64,000 bases of DNA from Rhinopomastus cyanomelas (GCA_013400115.1 VXBP01008599.1:1-64000), one strand, 5' to 3'. Positions 32,789 through 43,370 are shown, counted from the first letter of the stretch. Notes: generated by a model not told the origin, from the letters alone. Numbers and translations: made by a program.

Positions 32789-32966
32789 AGAGAGCACTGG
32801 AAGGGGCTTCCCAGGGGGGTGGTGGAGTTTCCTTCTCTGGAGACATTTCAGACCTGCCTGGATGTGTTCCTGTGTGACTTGGTCTAGGGCATCCTGCTGT
32901 GGTGGAGGGGATTGAACTGGATGATCTTTCGAGGTCCCTTCCAATCCTAATGATTCTATGATTCTC
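32789..32966 (+). mobile_element. CR1 group B tail, 178 bp
   Basis: Sense AGAGCACTGGAAGGGGCTTC through GTGTGACTTGGTCTAGGGC to GATGATCTTTCGAGGTCCC and ATGATTCTATGATTCT. 5'-truncated just before the ORF2 stop. Confidence 0.92.
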
Positions 32967-33024
32967 AGTGCTAGGAATTTCCCTGCAACGACAATAATGT
33001 GATGGATCATAAGTAGTTAGAAAA

Positions 33025-33193
33025 TATGAGAGAATAATAATAACATGTGAGAGAAAAATAACAAAATGTGAGAAAATATCAATAAAATGTGAGAAAATAA
33101 ATAACAACATGTGAGCAAGTAGTAATACAAGATGAGAAATTAATGCCAAGAGATGAGGAATTAGTACCAAAAGGTGATAAAAAGGTGCTGCAA
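33025..33193. repeat. 21-bp minisatellite, 8 units
   Basis: Units marked by TATGAG/TGTGAG/GATGAG/GGTGAT start at 33025, 33046, 33067, 33088, 33110, 33131, 33152 and 33173: spacing 21 bp, once 22. Units are A-rich (for example AACAAAATGTGAGAAAATAT) and diverge rightward. Read on the minus strand, the units give a heptad-like SHxxxxx pattern inside an open frame (32772-33338). This follows from the 21-bp period and is not evidence of a protein. Confidence 0.9.
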
Positions 33194-33809
33194 GAGAGGA
33201 AACTCTGGGCACCGAGTATTTTGAGAGAATAACTTGCTTGTTCGAAAGAAGATTCCAGACAAAACCCATCTTGAACCTAGGAAATGTTTGTGAGCAGGGG
33301 CAGGAACACCCGTTTGCCAAGGAGCAAAGCAGCCACATCCATGGCTGCTGGCTACCAAAGGATTCCAGGCTGTTCCTGTGTGAGCTCCGGGTTACGTTGT
33401 GCTGGTATCAGTAAGAAGCAACGTGGGTTCTGCTGGGAGCACACCTGGGGTTCATCACTTTGCAGCTTATGCTGGTGGGTTTGTAGGGTCTTCCATTAGC
33501 AACATCATGGAAATGGAGCAGGTGACTGTCCAGACGCCAAACAGACACTACTCAAGTGTTGAGTTGTGCCCTGCTCAGTGTTTGTCGCAGAAGACGGGGC
33601 AGGACATCCACATGGATGGGGAGGAAAGATAAAGCCAGTAAGTAACCACGTGTTTCGCGGCAAACGGGAAGGTGAAAATGAGCTGTCCTCCTCCCAGAAG
33701 TGCCTTCATCTCTGGGTCTGACCCACAGCCAACTACCCACCACTGCTCCTCAAAGCCACGTACACACATCTCCTTCACTGCAAGAGGAGCACTTCCCTAC
33801 ATTAAAGGA
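33194..33809. other. Unassigned single-copy DNA
   Basis: No gene or repeat recognised. Confidence 0.4.
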
Positions 33810-34187
33810 ATCTATTTTTAGGGTGTCAGGTAGTGACAGGACTAGGGGGAATGGAGCAAAGCTGGAGATGGGAAGATTTAGAGTGAATGTGAGGAGGAAG
33901 TTCTTCACCGTGAGAGTGGTGAGAACCTGGAATGTGTTGCCCAGGGAGGTGGTGGAGGTTCTGTCCTTGAAGGTGTTTAAGGCCAGGCTGGATGAGGCTC
34001 TGGCCAGCCTGGTCTAGGGTGGGGTGTCCCTGCCCATGGTGGGGGAGTTGGAACTGGATGATGCTGTGGTCCCTTCTAACCCTGACTGACTCTGCAACTT
34101 GGTCTGGGTGATCCTGCTGTGTCAGGGGGATTGGACTGGATGATCTTTCGAGGTCCCTTCCAATCCCTAATGATTCTGTGATTCTGT
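33810..34187 (+). mobile_element. Composite CR1: A end joined to B tail
   Basis: The sense A-group part (33810-34092) holds the ORF2 C-terminal remnant that stops at 34015-34017, with DRTRGNGAKLE, RRKFFTVRVV and ARLDEAL visible. Its own 3' UTR ends TCTAACCCTGACTGACTCTG. A complete B-group tail follows directly (34094-34187), ending in ATGATTCTGTGATTCTG. This is the sense version of the chimera at 11736, 16547 and 37876. Confidence 0.9.
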
Positions 34188-34379
34188 ATTTAAACGGTTC
34201 TCATCTGACCCTGTGCTCAGGGAGCCAATGGCTGATAATGCACCGTTGCCCAACGAGGAGAACACGGGAGCCTTGTGCTGGCTTCCTTCTTCACCCTCCC
34301 TCCAGCCCCTTGCTGGGTAGCATTAGCCCATCGCGTATGCAGAGGAGATTACCTGAATAAGCACCCAGCTCTAATCTGG
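34188..34379. other. Unassigned DNA
   Basis: Nothing recognised. Confidence 0.3.
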
Positions 34380-34640
34380 AGATGAAAAACAATGTCCTGA
34401 GAGCCTTTAAAATGGTTTCACAGAAAATGAGGGTGAGATGATTTCGTTCTTCTGTTTTCATTTTTCTTTTGGTGGGACTTTAATCATTTTTCCTTTTTTT
34501 TAATAAAGACAGTGGAGAGGAGTGAAATATCCATCCCGAAGTCACTGAGGCAACAACATTTCACACCGCAGTAATGGAACAGGCAAATGTGAGCGTCGTA
34601 ATCTTTTAGCATCTTCTGCATCGGATTAGCAAAACGCGGC
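34380..34640. promoter_or_regulatory. Candidate conserved non-coding block
   Basis: T-rich then mixed sequence with GGGACTTTAATCATTTTTCC near 34474 and GTAATCTTTTAGCATCTTC near 34597. Repeat-free. A CpG-rich patch follows at 34630-34745. Confidence 0.28.
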
Positions 34641-34827
34641 GCCATCAATCTCCCGGCGCTGGGTTTTCACCTGGCTACCGGCGTTTGGCTGGCACACCGC
34701 GAGGAGCGTGACTGCAGTCACATAACATACACGCCGCGGGCTTGAGGAGAGGGGAACGGAGAGGATTTGCAGACAGATGGGTGGAAAGTGCTTGGGTTGT
34801 TCGATTTGTCCCCCTGCAACCTTCACA

Positions 34828-35139
34828 AAGTTTCTGAGGGAGTTGGGTCTCTTGACCTTGGAGAAGAGGAGACTGAGGGGTGACATTAATGTCTATAAAT
34901 ATGTGAAGGATGGGTGTCAGGAGGATGGAGCCAGGCTCTTCTCAGTGTCATCTGGTGATAGGACAAGGGACAATGGGTGTGAGCTGGAACGGAGGAGGTT
35001 CCGTATAAATATCAGAAGGAACTTCTTCCCAGTGAGGGTGACAGAGCCCTGGAACAGGCTGCCTAGTGGGGTTGTGGAGTCTCCTTCTCTGGAGATGTTT
35101 ATGACCCACCTGGATGTGTTCCTGTGTGACTTGGTCTAG
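34828..35139 (+). pseudogene. CR1 ORF2 C-terminal remnant
   Basis: The open frame (part of 34777-35139, 120 codons) carries LRELGLLTLEKRRLRGDINVY, DRTRDNGCELERRRF, RRNFFPVRV and the terminal VFLCDLV. The upstream 17 codons are unique DNA read through by chance. RT and endonuclease domains are missing, so it is not functional. Confidence 0.82.
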
Positions 35140-35222
35140 ATGATCCTGCTGTGTCAGGGGGATTGGACTGGATGATCTTTCGAGGTCCCTTCCAATCCCT
35201 AATGATTCTATGACTCCATGAT
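34828..35222 (+). mobile_element. CR1 group B, 395 bp
   Basis: Sense copy from TTTCTGAGGGAGTTGGGTCT to TTCGAGGTCCCTTCCAATCC, then ATGATTCTATGACTCCATGA. A 3-bp deletion (GACATTAATG for GACCTCATTAATG) keeps the frame. Confidence 0.94.
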
Positions 35223-35529
35223 TTAAAATTTAGGAGAGCGCTGGGGTTTGGCAGCTCGAAGACGCTCTGTGTGTAACAGATAGACCTCCCCGATGGGAAC
35301 CTACGGATTTCTGCACAGCCTGAGAATGAACGTGGAGACTTTAAACAGAGAAGCTACAACCTGCTTGTGTTTTCTTGATGAAAATGCCCTTGGAATCCAA
35401 AAACACTTGGGAGAAGGGCTGCTGCACACACACACAAATCCACCCTTTGAAACCCCTATCAACCACATTTTTAACTTGAGAAATATAGATTTACACTTCT
35501 GCTTCCCCCCCAACGCCCGACCCCAGCTC
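35223..35529. other. Unassigned DNA
   Basis: A short CA run near 35428. Nothing else recognised. Confidence 0.35.
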
Positions 35530-35910
35530 TGAGAGATAAGAGGTCGAGCGCACGGCAGGAAGGGAAAACTCCACAATAAATAAACATTCCGGAAAGCCGA
35601 AGAGATCGGAAGCAGACATCCATTATTTCCAAAAACCCAGCACGAGCGCGCTGCTTAGACCTCAATCTTGTCCTAATTCCAGATAAGGGAAGCTCGCAGG
35701 ACATCATTTTGGGTGTAATTATGATCTTGCCGTGTCCTCTAGGGCATGAGCAGCTGGGGGAGATTAGGGTTCAGTAAGAGGCTCCGTTTATTTCCTCCGG
35801 CCAATTTAAGTACCAAAACCAAATAAATACCCCGGACACATTAACACGGCCACGTCGCTCTCCCCGTCTCTGCTGAGCAGCTTCTATCTGCACTAATTGC
35901 AGCTCAGTCA
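35530..35910. promoter_or_regulatory. Candidate conserved non-coding block
   Basis: Mixed composition with AACTCCACAATAAATAAACA near 35567, GTGTAATTATGATCTTGCC near 35714 and CACTAATTGCAGCTCAG near 35851. Repeat-free up to the CR1 at 35918. Confidence 0.33.
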
Positions 35911-35917
35911 CTCATTA

Positions 35918-36133
35918 GAATCATAGAGTCATCGAATCATCATGGCTGGAAAGGACCTCCAGGGTCATCGAGTCCAACCTTTTCTCCTAGTGTCTAACCA
36001 CTAGACCATATCCCTAAAAGCTGCATCCACCCATTCCTTAAACACCTCCAGGGACGGTGACACCACCACCTCCCTGGGCAATCCATTCCAGCATCTAACC
36101 ACCCTCTCAGTAAAGAATTTCCTTCTAATATCC
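35918..36133 (-). mobile_element. Older CR1 3' end
   Basis: Antisense AGAATCATAGAGTCATCGAA octamers, CATGGCTGGAAAGGACCTCC, CATCGAGTCCAACC, CCTCCAGGGACGGTGACACC, and the end near TTTCCTTCTAATATCC. Distinct from group B. Confidence 0.88.
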
Positions 36134-36719
36134 TGAGGTCATCAGCTTCTTTAATCGGGGCTCTTGAGGCGACGTTAAACCACAACAGAAGGGCTTTGGC
36201 TGGGAAATGCCCAAAAGCATTGCCAATCTGGCTTGCAAAGAGAAGGAGGAGGAAGGCAGAGAGGCTCCGACAGAGAAGACCCGGGTCTGTGCAGGTTTGC
36301 TCTGTCGGTGTCTTGATGGAAGCAGGCGCAGGGACGGCCATGTTCCAGTGGAGACTGACAGAGCCTGGAAATGGGGAGCAGGATTTAAACACAGAGCTGT
36401 GCTCAGAATCAGTCTGCAGTGGCAAGTAAAGCTTCTGATGCATGTGGTAGCCACTGCCTGCCCCAGGGAGCCACAGCCACTCTTTTCCCATCCCGTAGCT
36501 CCTGTAGCTGGGTCGTGCAAGCAGGAGAGGGAACGCATGTTCTGCCGGCGTGTAAGTGCGTTGCAGCCATCGAGGAGGTTACGTTATGTCTCAGACCAAG
36601 GGGCTTGGGAGGATTTAAACAGCTGCATGAGACGTAGCCCTGCCTTTGTGCTTCCTTCCACCCTCAGACCTGCTCCAGAAATCAATGCATTTTATCTGCA
36701 GAATATACATAAGTCCCCC
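36134..36719. other. Unassigned single-copy DNA
   Basis: Long overlapping frames on both strands (165 codons minus 35994-36491, 171 codons plus 36207-36722), none with a recognisable domain. Part of the minus frame is CR1-derived. Confidence 0.4.
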
Positions 36720-37250
36720 TAAGTCACGATGGGCTTTCAAGAGCCGCGTGGAGGGGCGCCGGGTGGTTAGGGGCAGCTGCGGAACGGAGCGCATTTAATA
36801 CACTTTTAACACCTCTCTTTTCATCTTTAGCTCGGACGAGGCAGCAAGACCCGAAAATCAAACAGCAGATGAGTTCAGATGAGGGGCTGTTTGATTTCAG
36901 ACACCGTCTGAGCATCGGGAAACCTCACGAATGTAGCGCCCGCGTTTCAAATGGTGGCCGCGCCCGGTAGCTGCGAAGTCTGATCTGTAATTTGTCCTTC
37001 GTTATGCAAAGAAAGCACTTATTGAAATTCAAGTGCATGCTTAAGGCCAGTTAATGGCTATTTTTCCCTCATTAATACAACAAACATAGCTGATGGGGAA
37101 GGTGGCGGTTCTCCTGCCCTAATGAAATGGCAGGACGACAGGAGTAACTTCTTCTGCTCTCTCTCTCTTGCTCTTAATCTGTCAGTGACAGGAACCTGCA
37201 TATCAAGCAGTAATAGGAAGGTGGTTTTATCAGTGTGGATGGTACTAGTG
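36720..37250. promoter_or_regulatory. Candidate conserved non-coding block, CpG-rich start
   Basis: CpG-rich at 36740-36980 (GGTGGCCGCGCCCGGTAGC), then AT-rich with TTCGTTATGCAAAGAAAGC near 36999 (POU/C/EBP-like), CCAGTTAATGGC near 37048 and CTCATTAATACAAC near 37069. Repeat-free. The CpG-rich part could be an orphan CpG island. Confidence 0.35.
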
Positions 37251-37559
37251 AGACCATTAAAGGGACTATCCATCCTCTAATAGTGTCCATGTTGCCACAG
37301 AAAGGTGGTGAAGAATTGAACAAGGTCCTGAGAAGCACTGCTGGAACAACTGGAGTCGACAGCTGTGTAGGGAGAGACGGATGAAGTTCAACCCACTTAG
37401 TTTATTCCAAAGAATATTAAGAAGTGTCTTGATCATAACTTAAATTACTTGTGAGAGCTACAAATTCCCTCATTTGCCAGGGTAAATCTGACCCCCAGAA
37501 GAGTTTTGTGAGGTAGATGCTTTTGGACTAGAAGCAACTGCTCTTGTTAGGGACCACAG
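37251..37559. other. Unassigned DNA
   Basis: Possibly the decayed upstream part of the next CR1. Nothing firm. Confidence 0.3.
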
Positions 37560-37648
37560 CTTAGTGGTGGGACTTAGTAGAGGAGGGTGTGTGGCTGGAC
37601 TTGGTCTTAAAGGTTGTTTCCAATGTAAAGGATTCTATGATTCTATGA
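37560..37648 (+). mobile_element. Old CR1 3' end with octamers
   Basis: CTTAGTGGTGGGACTTAGTA, GGCTGGACTTGGTCTTAAAG, GTTGTTTCCAATGTAAAGGA, then ATTCTATGATTCTATG. Sense orientation, related to 27735-27815 and 61141-61276. Confidence 0.78.
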
Positions 37649-37721
37649 ACTTCTAGAGCAGGGTTGTCCCTGTTGCCAAGGGAAGGCCTTCACATCTCAA
37701 GGAAGCTGCAACACTGCTGTG

Positions 37722-37832
37722 GAATCATAGAATTACAGAACATTAGGGATTGGCAGGGACCTCGGAAGGTCATTGTGTCTAATCCCACCATCACAGCAGG
37801 ATCATCTAGATCAAGTCACACAGGAAGATTTG
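37722..37832 (-). mobile_element. CR1 group B tail, 110 bp
   Basis: Antisense AATCATAGAATTACAGAACA, TTAGGGATTGGCAGGGACC, then CAAGTCACACAGGAAGA. 5'-truncated. Confidence 0.88.
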
Positions 37833-37875
37833 GGGCAGAGGGCTGGCAAAGAAGGGACACCCCACTCTGGGTAGA

Positions 37876-38335
37876 GGAATCACAGAATCATAGAATCATT
37901 AGGGATTGGAAGGGACCTCGAAAGATCATCCAGTCCAATCCCCTTGACACAACAGGATCACCCAGACCAAGTCTGGGTTAGAAGGGACCACAGGATCATC
38001 CAGTTCCAACTCCCCTGCCATGGGCAGGGACACTCCGCCCTAGATCAGGCTGGCCACAGGCTCATCCTACCCAGCCTTAAACATCTCCAAGGACGAGGCC
38101 TCCACCACCTTCCTGGGCAACCCATTCCAGGTTCTCACCACTCTCATAGTGAAGAACTCTCTCCTCACATCCAGTCTAAATCTACTCATCTCCAACTTTG
38201 CTCCACTCCCCCTTGTCCTGTCGCTACCTGACATCCTAAATAGTCCCTCTCCAGCTTTTTTGTAGGCGCCCTTCAGATACTAGAAGGCAGCAATAAGGTC
38301 ACCTCGTAGCCTCCTCTTCTCCAGACTGAAGTTCT
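37876..38335 (-). mobile_element. Composite CR1: B tail joined to A end
   Basis: Antisense B tail (37877-37970, two to three octamers) passes at CCCAGACCAAGTCTGGGTTA straight into the A-group 3' end, which continues through ORF2 coding (CTTGTCCTGTCGCTACCTGA) to about 38335. It is the longest A-group body of the four composites. Confidence 0.92.
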
Positions 38336-38983
38336 TCAGATAAAACTTCACATCAAAGCCGCTCTGACAGAACCAACCTACATCTCCACACGAGTAAGAT
38401 CACAGACTTCAGCTGCACCCTCCCTTCCAGCTGTGCACACCCGGGGATGAGGAGGAGCAGCACCATCCATGCACCTTCCTTCACTTCCAGTAGAATCTGT
38501 GTTACTCAATCTCAAACGAGTCTGGAACAATGGAAATAACATAGGGCTTTGGGTCTGTCGCTGCAGCATCCTAAACCAGACCAGTCTGCAGAGTTTTACC
38601 CCACAGCAGCAGCAGCTGGGACAAACTCAGCTGCCCTCACGTTCTGTAAGGGAGCAGCCCGGTGTTCTCACCATCCCTCTGTTGCAATCTGTGAGGAAGA
38701 GTGTAAAACCAGGTGGATTTTGGCCAAGATTTACATTTGTTTATTCTTTGATAATGAGGCCACTACAGGCTTAAGAGATCTCCATCATCTGCAGCACAGC
38801 CCACGAGTCTTGGATGGGGTTTCTGTGGAGCAGCTGAACATCCCCTCGGTGTTTTCTGAAGTCCAGTGGCTGCAGGGAAAGCCAGGAGTCATGAACAGGA
38901 TGTACTAGTGTTTGTGGAACATCACTGGGATTGTTGGCATTCAGGTTGGAATGCAGTACTGGAATAAGTGTTGTTATTATGGG
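38336..38983. other. Unassigned single-copy DNA
   Basis: No gene recognised. A 119-codon plus frame (38549-38908) has no domain. Confidence 0.4.
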
Positions 38984-39045
38984 AATCATAGACCCGTTCA
39001 GGTTGGAAGAGACCCTTGGGATCATGAGCCCTACTGCTCTGAGCA
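38984..39045 (-). mobile_element. CR1 group L tail
   Basis: Antisense AATCATAGACCCGTTCAGGT, GGAAGAGACCCTTGGGATCA. About 60 bp, 5'-truncated. Confidence 0.75.
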
Positions 39046-39289
39046 ACATCCCAGGCTCCAGATACGGGTGCTTTTCTTTTTCTACATCAACACTGAGCTG
39101 CTCTTCTTTCAAAGGGAGCTCATCTTACAGGATTTCCAGCAGAGTGACCCCGAGGAGCCCCGAACCTCCACAGGTCCAGGGTGCCAGCAGCCGAAAGGGA
39201 CGTGGGGCACCATCTCCCCACCCCGCGTGGTGGTTACGCAGGGCTGCAGGCGATTTACAAAGACAAGCAAATTGAAACCAGCTCCGAGG
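39046..39289. other. Unassigned DNA
   Basis: Nothing recognised. Part of a 197-codon plus frame (38912-39505) that starts in CR1-derived DNA and shows no domain. Confidence 0.35.
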
Positions 39290-39560
39290 GGTTACGAGCG
39301 GAGTTCAAGCTCCTTCCCTTCAGATATCCTTGTAAATAAAAATCCATGCGAAAGAGAAGAGTGCGGCGGCGTGCCTCAGCGTCTCCCTTCAGCATGGTTC
39401 AGAGCCCCCAGCGCTCCACTCTGGTTCTATAAATTAGAAATCTTGTCATCTTCTCGTAGAGACCAAGAAAATTGTGGCAAACTTTATCTGCCAAGTGAAC
39501 CTTAATAACCTCGACTTTAACTTCAAGGAAATTACACGCGGAACCGCTTCACAGTCCTGC
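39290..39560. promoter_or_regulatory. Candidate conserved non-coding block
   Basis: CTTGTAAATAAAAATCCATG near 39329, TATAAATTAGAAATCTTG near 39427 and GTGAACCTTAATAACCTCG near 39496. Repeat-free. Confidence 0.27.
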
Positions 39561-40198
39561 AGGTTGCAGGAGACACAGAGGTTTCTTTCTTTTCTCCCAC
39601 CTCTCCAGGAGTTATTAACCCTCCCCACAGAGCCTCAGAGACCTCCAGCAAATTGCCCCTTCCCACAAGTCACAGGCGGCAGCAGCACCGAGGGCTCCGC
39701 TGGCTTTGGCTACGTAACAGCTTGTGAGGCAGAGCCAGGGTAGCGGGTTTAGCAGCCAGTTGAGACGATTTGAAGATGAAACTCAGTGCAGTCGGAGACT
39801 CCGGACTGAGAGCGCGGCGATGGCTTCTTGCGGCACGATTCGCGTGTGGGGTTCGTCACGGCTGTTTAATTGCAGCCCTGCCCTGAACTCCCCGTTCCCT
39901 CCAAAGGCAGCAGCAGTAGTTCTGTCATTTCACAGCGCCGGCTGCCCTCCAGATGCATCTGGGGATGTGGATTTGCCGTGGATGGATGCTGCAGCTGGGC
40001 TGTGGCCACGGCGCTGGCAGCCTCGCGGCGCAGACAGACCGAGGCGAGCCGGGGATTTACTGGTGGCTAGCAGTGCCAGCGCCGCTGACTTTTAGCCATG
40101 AGCCTAGGAACAGCTCATGGCTGGGAATGTTTCTAGAGGCACAAGACTAGGACAAAGCGCAGTCGTGTGCTAGGGCTCGTTTTTGCCACCTGGAGTGG
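39561..40198. other. Unassigned DNA, CpG-rich
   Basis: Positions 39790-40070 are CpG-dense (GAGAGCGCGGCGATGG, CTCGCGGCGCAGACAG) and may be a small CpG island. No exon, start site or transcript evidence is visible. Confidence 0.4.
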
Positions 40199-40245
40199 CA
40201 TCATTCAGGTTGGAAAGACCCTTGGGATCATCAAGTCCAACCATA
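40199..40245 (-). mobile_element. CR1 group L tail, 47 bp
   Basis: CATCATTCAGGTTGGAAAGA, CCCTTGGGATCATCAAGTCC. Octamer degraded. Very short. Confidence 0.7.
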
Positions 40246-41096
40246 TAAAAAGCATAAACCAAAAATTGCTCAACTACGGGCATCCAAATGTTTTCAGACT
40301 ATTATTTATATCATAGACAGAATATTATTCATATTATTATATTTAGCAAATTCACGGGTGAAGTCCTATCATGTGTTTCACCACAGATACTGCAACTCTA
40401 AACCTGCAAAAACGGTGGGGAAATGCAAACCCTCTGCAAGGGGGTGGCTCTGAACAGGTGACACCAGAAAACAGACCTAAGCCCCTGACTCTGCCGTTGC
40501 ATCTTAGTCAAACAGCCCTTCACACCTGAGATGCTCGGAGCCTGAGTGCCTGTATCATACATGAGGAGACTTGTCTGAGCGCTCGAGTCGGTCAGATACA
40601 TCCCTGCTCAGAGCCTGAGGGGCGCAGATCTCTCCTCCCCAGGTTTTCTCGTCACCTTGAACCTCTTTCCTTTAAGCAGTTTTATTCAGCATCTGCTGTA
40701 GCCTTTGCTGTTGGGGAATCCCAGGCTCTCCAGTCTTTTTAATTACCATTAATAACAGAGAGCTTTGGCTCTGAACACAGGCACGGGTTACAGCCCTTAC
40801 AGAAGCACCAGAGCCCCTCCTGGGGAGCCACGGGCCTTCGCTTTTAGGTTCAGAACAGGCTTTTTTCTCAGTCCAGGCAAAATTAAAATTTCACCCACAG
40901 ATCCTCCTGGCCCGTGACTACCTGGCTGGGTGACCTCGAGTCACACGCAGTCTCTGGCAGCGCATTAAAGAGATAGTGTGAGCAGAGTGTTAAGCAAGTT
41001 GTCAGCAAGGCAATTCTACTTGATAGAGCTCATGGGGAAAATCCTCCTGCAAGGGAGCGGTACCAACCGAAGCCTAAACACAGCACCTGCAAACAC
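40246..41096. other. Unassigned DNA
   Basis: AT-rich at 40280-40350 and TAATTACCATTAATAACAG near 40739 are regulatory-looking. Otherwise nothing recognised. Confidence 0.35.
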
Positions 41097-41319
41097 TCAC
41101 AGAACCCCAGGCTGGTGGGGTTGGCAGGGACCTCTGCAAGATCATCCAGCCCAGTCCCCACCATGGGCTGGGTATCCTGAAGATGTCCCTCCAGTGACAT
41201 CTTTGTCAGGATGATTCTGATGGTCGAGGTGCATTCAGAAAACCTCTGAAAGATCATCCAGTCCAGTCCTACCTGGGTATCCTGAAGATGTCCCTGATCA
41301 GAGGTGTGTTCAGGAAACT
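41097..41319 (-). mobile_element. Old CR1 tail with 112-bp tandem duplication
   Basis: Antisense CACAGAACCCCAGGCTGGTG, GCAGGGACCTCTGCAAGATC, CCAGCCCAGTCCCCACC. The segment from 41130 recurs at 41242 (ACCTCTGAAAGATCATCCAG, then GGGTATCCTGAAGATGTCCC in both). The period is 112 bp, with small deletions in the second copy. Confidence 0.72.
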
Positions 41320-41737
41320 CCTTCTTGCAAAGTTTAACTCCAAAATCTGATCCCAAATGGCCTAGTACTGACCAGAACATGATGGCATTGCTAGGAAAAC
41401 CACAGAGGCACTGAACTTTCTGCTTCAGGGCAACACTCTGTCACCTGGAGCTCTGCAGGGCTGGGGCAGAATTCCTAGTGCCAGGGGCTGCCTACCTTGA
41501 GCTGCAAAGGACAGATCCACTGCCAGCTAAACCATGGATGAAATGTGCAAACATAGGACCTGGAAACAGTGAGATGTCAGCTCTGAGAAAAGAGCTCAGA
41601 GAATAAGCTCATGAAGCTGGACCAGACTATTAACATGAAACTATAACAAAGGACTTAGAAACATGGGGAGTCCTGCATTTGCAGCTTACTAAAGCGGTTG
41701 AGTGGTCACATCAGGAAATTCAAAGTTCACAACAAGA
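41320..41737. other. Unassigned DNA
   Basis: Nothing recognised. Confidence 0.35.
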
Positions 41738-41790
41738 ATCATAGAATCCTTCAGGTTGGAAAAGAGCTTCGAGGTGGTCTGGTCCAACCA
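41738..41790 (-). mobile_element. CR1 group L tail, 53 bp
   Basis: AATCATAGAATCCTTCAGGT, TGGAAAAGAGCTTCGAGG, TGGTCCAACCAAT. Short 5'-truncated insertion. Confidence 0.78.
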
Positions 41791-42489
41791 ATAAAGGATT
41801 GAAGGAAGACTTCCAGGGGCTGGTTTGGTCAGGTTGTCTCTGCCGTACGGCCCGGATGCTCAGAGCTCTGTTACTGCATCGTTACAACTCACCGTGCCAG
41901 GCATCTGTGGCATTTTGGTCCTGTGACACAGCACCCCAAGTCCTAGGGCAGATCTGCTTGGAAGTATCGAGGCGACACGCTGGTCCTTCCCTCAGAAGCC
42001 AACGCGGAGCACAAAGCCCTCGCAGGTCTGGGTGGGTGCTTTGGGAGCTGCCTTCAATGCACACAAGGCTGCTGCACGGGACACGGATCGCGAGGGTCTG
42101 TTATTAAAAGAGGGATCAGCCCAGGCTGCAGTAAGGTCCAGTAAATCCTCTTAAAACAGCAGGGTTTTCCCCACAGCAGCGGCCATTTGCACGGGGTGAA
42201 AACCATAACCATGCAGAAGAAATGAGGACTTTCCCTTCCGATGCTGCCTCCATTGCCACGAACACTGCATCACCCCCAGGCAGGAAAAATGCCCCAAACC
42301 TTGCTGCCGGACCCCAACAATCAGAATCAAAGAGTGACACCACATCTGGCTTCATTGCAAGGGGACCTGATTTATTGTGCCACACGCAGCCCCTCCGTGC
42401 ATCTCCGACCAGCTCCGCGCGCTCTGATTAAAAGGGTGAGCCATGCATCAAGCGCGCTCGGGCTTTCCGCGGGCTCCACCTGAGGAAGG
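41791..42489. other. Unassigned single-copy DNA
   Basis: No gene or repeat recognised. Moderately CpG-containing. Confidence 0.4.
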
Positions 42490-43370
42490 ACATCCGACGG
42501 CCAGCGCCGTGTACAAACTGCTTGTCCAGGCTCTTTTTAAAATACAACCCTCACGCCTTTAAATGTCAGGCTGGGCTGTAGTTAACTAAGGCGGCAGGTT
42601 CGTAAAACCCCTGGATTTATTGCAGTGAGATTTTCCCAGCGCAGGGCGGGGGGGGGGGGAAAATATAAACCCAACCCCACAATACGTCGAGTTTTTATTT
42701 ATTCCCGATATAAATACAAGGCAATTTAGTCCTTCCCCCAAATAGAGGCAGATTAGATGAGTTAGACAGCAGTCAATTCATTTTGCATAGGAATGGCTCA
42801 TTAAAAAAAAAGAGCCCCCCATTTGTATCCGGCTGCGATTGGACAGGGCACAGAATGAATTTACAGTGTCACTCAGGGATGCGGCAGGACTAATGAGGGA
42901 GGGATGGAGCACGGCGGTGTCGGGGTAAATCTGCCCGCTATTCATTCCCTCGGCTGGAAGGGCCGGGGAGATGGAGGTGTCCCTCATTATGTATGTGTCT
43001 CAGGAGCTTTGCTTTAATATTTTAATAAATAACAACATCAGCCCAACAAGAAATTAATGAATAGTATCATTAATAATGAGCTCGAGTCTTGTAGTGATAG
43101 GACAGATATTAAATTGAACCACAGTGGTGCTATCTCTAGAGACTTGGGAATTTTCCAGCGGCAAACAAGGCCACTGAATGAGGCAGCCACCGCTCTGTGC
43201 CAACAGCTTTTACAACAGGTTGGGAGTAATAAAAGAGGATTTTCTGCACGATAAAGTTAAGCCTTAGAAAATCTGCTGGTGTAGATCGGTGTGAAAAGTA
43301 CTGCCAAACGTGATCCTTAATTAAACTTTAATTAAGATAAAGCTCTTTCCTTTAAAAAGGAGGTGGTGAA
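42490..43370. promoter_or_regulatory. Candidate conserved non-coding block, 880 bp
   Basis: Repeat-free except a 10-11 base G-run near 42648. Contains TTTAATATTTTAATAAATAA near 43013, AAATTAATGAATAGTATCAT near 43051, and a perfect inverted repeat CTTAATTAA-ACT-TTAATTAAG (43316-43336), i.e. two homeodomain-type sites facing each other. TCGATAAAG/GATAAAG words recur near 43245 and 43338. No coding frame. Confidence 0.4.

Noticed and set aside
32772..33338. 188-codon minus-strand frame with a heptad SHxxxxx repeat as a membrane or coiled protein
   Set aside because: The repeat is explained by the 21-bp DNA minisatellite, and the C-terminal part is antisense CR1.
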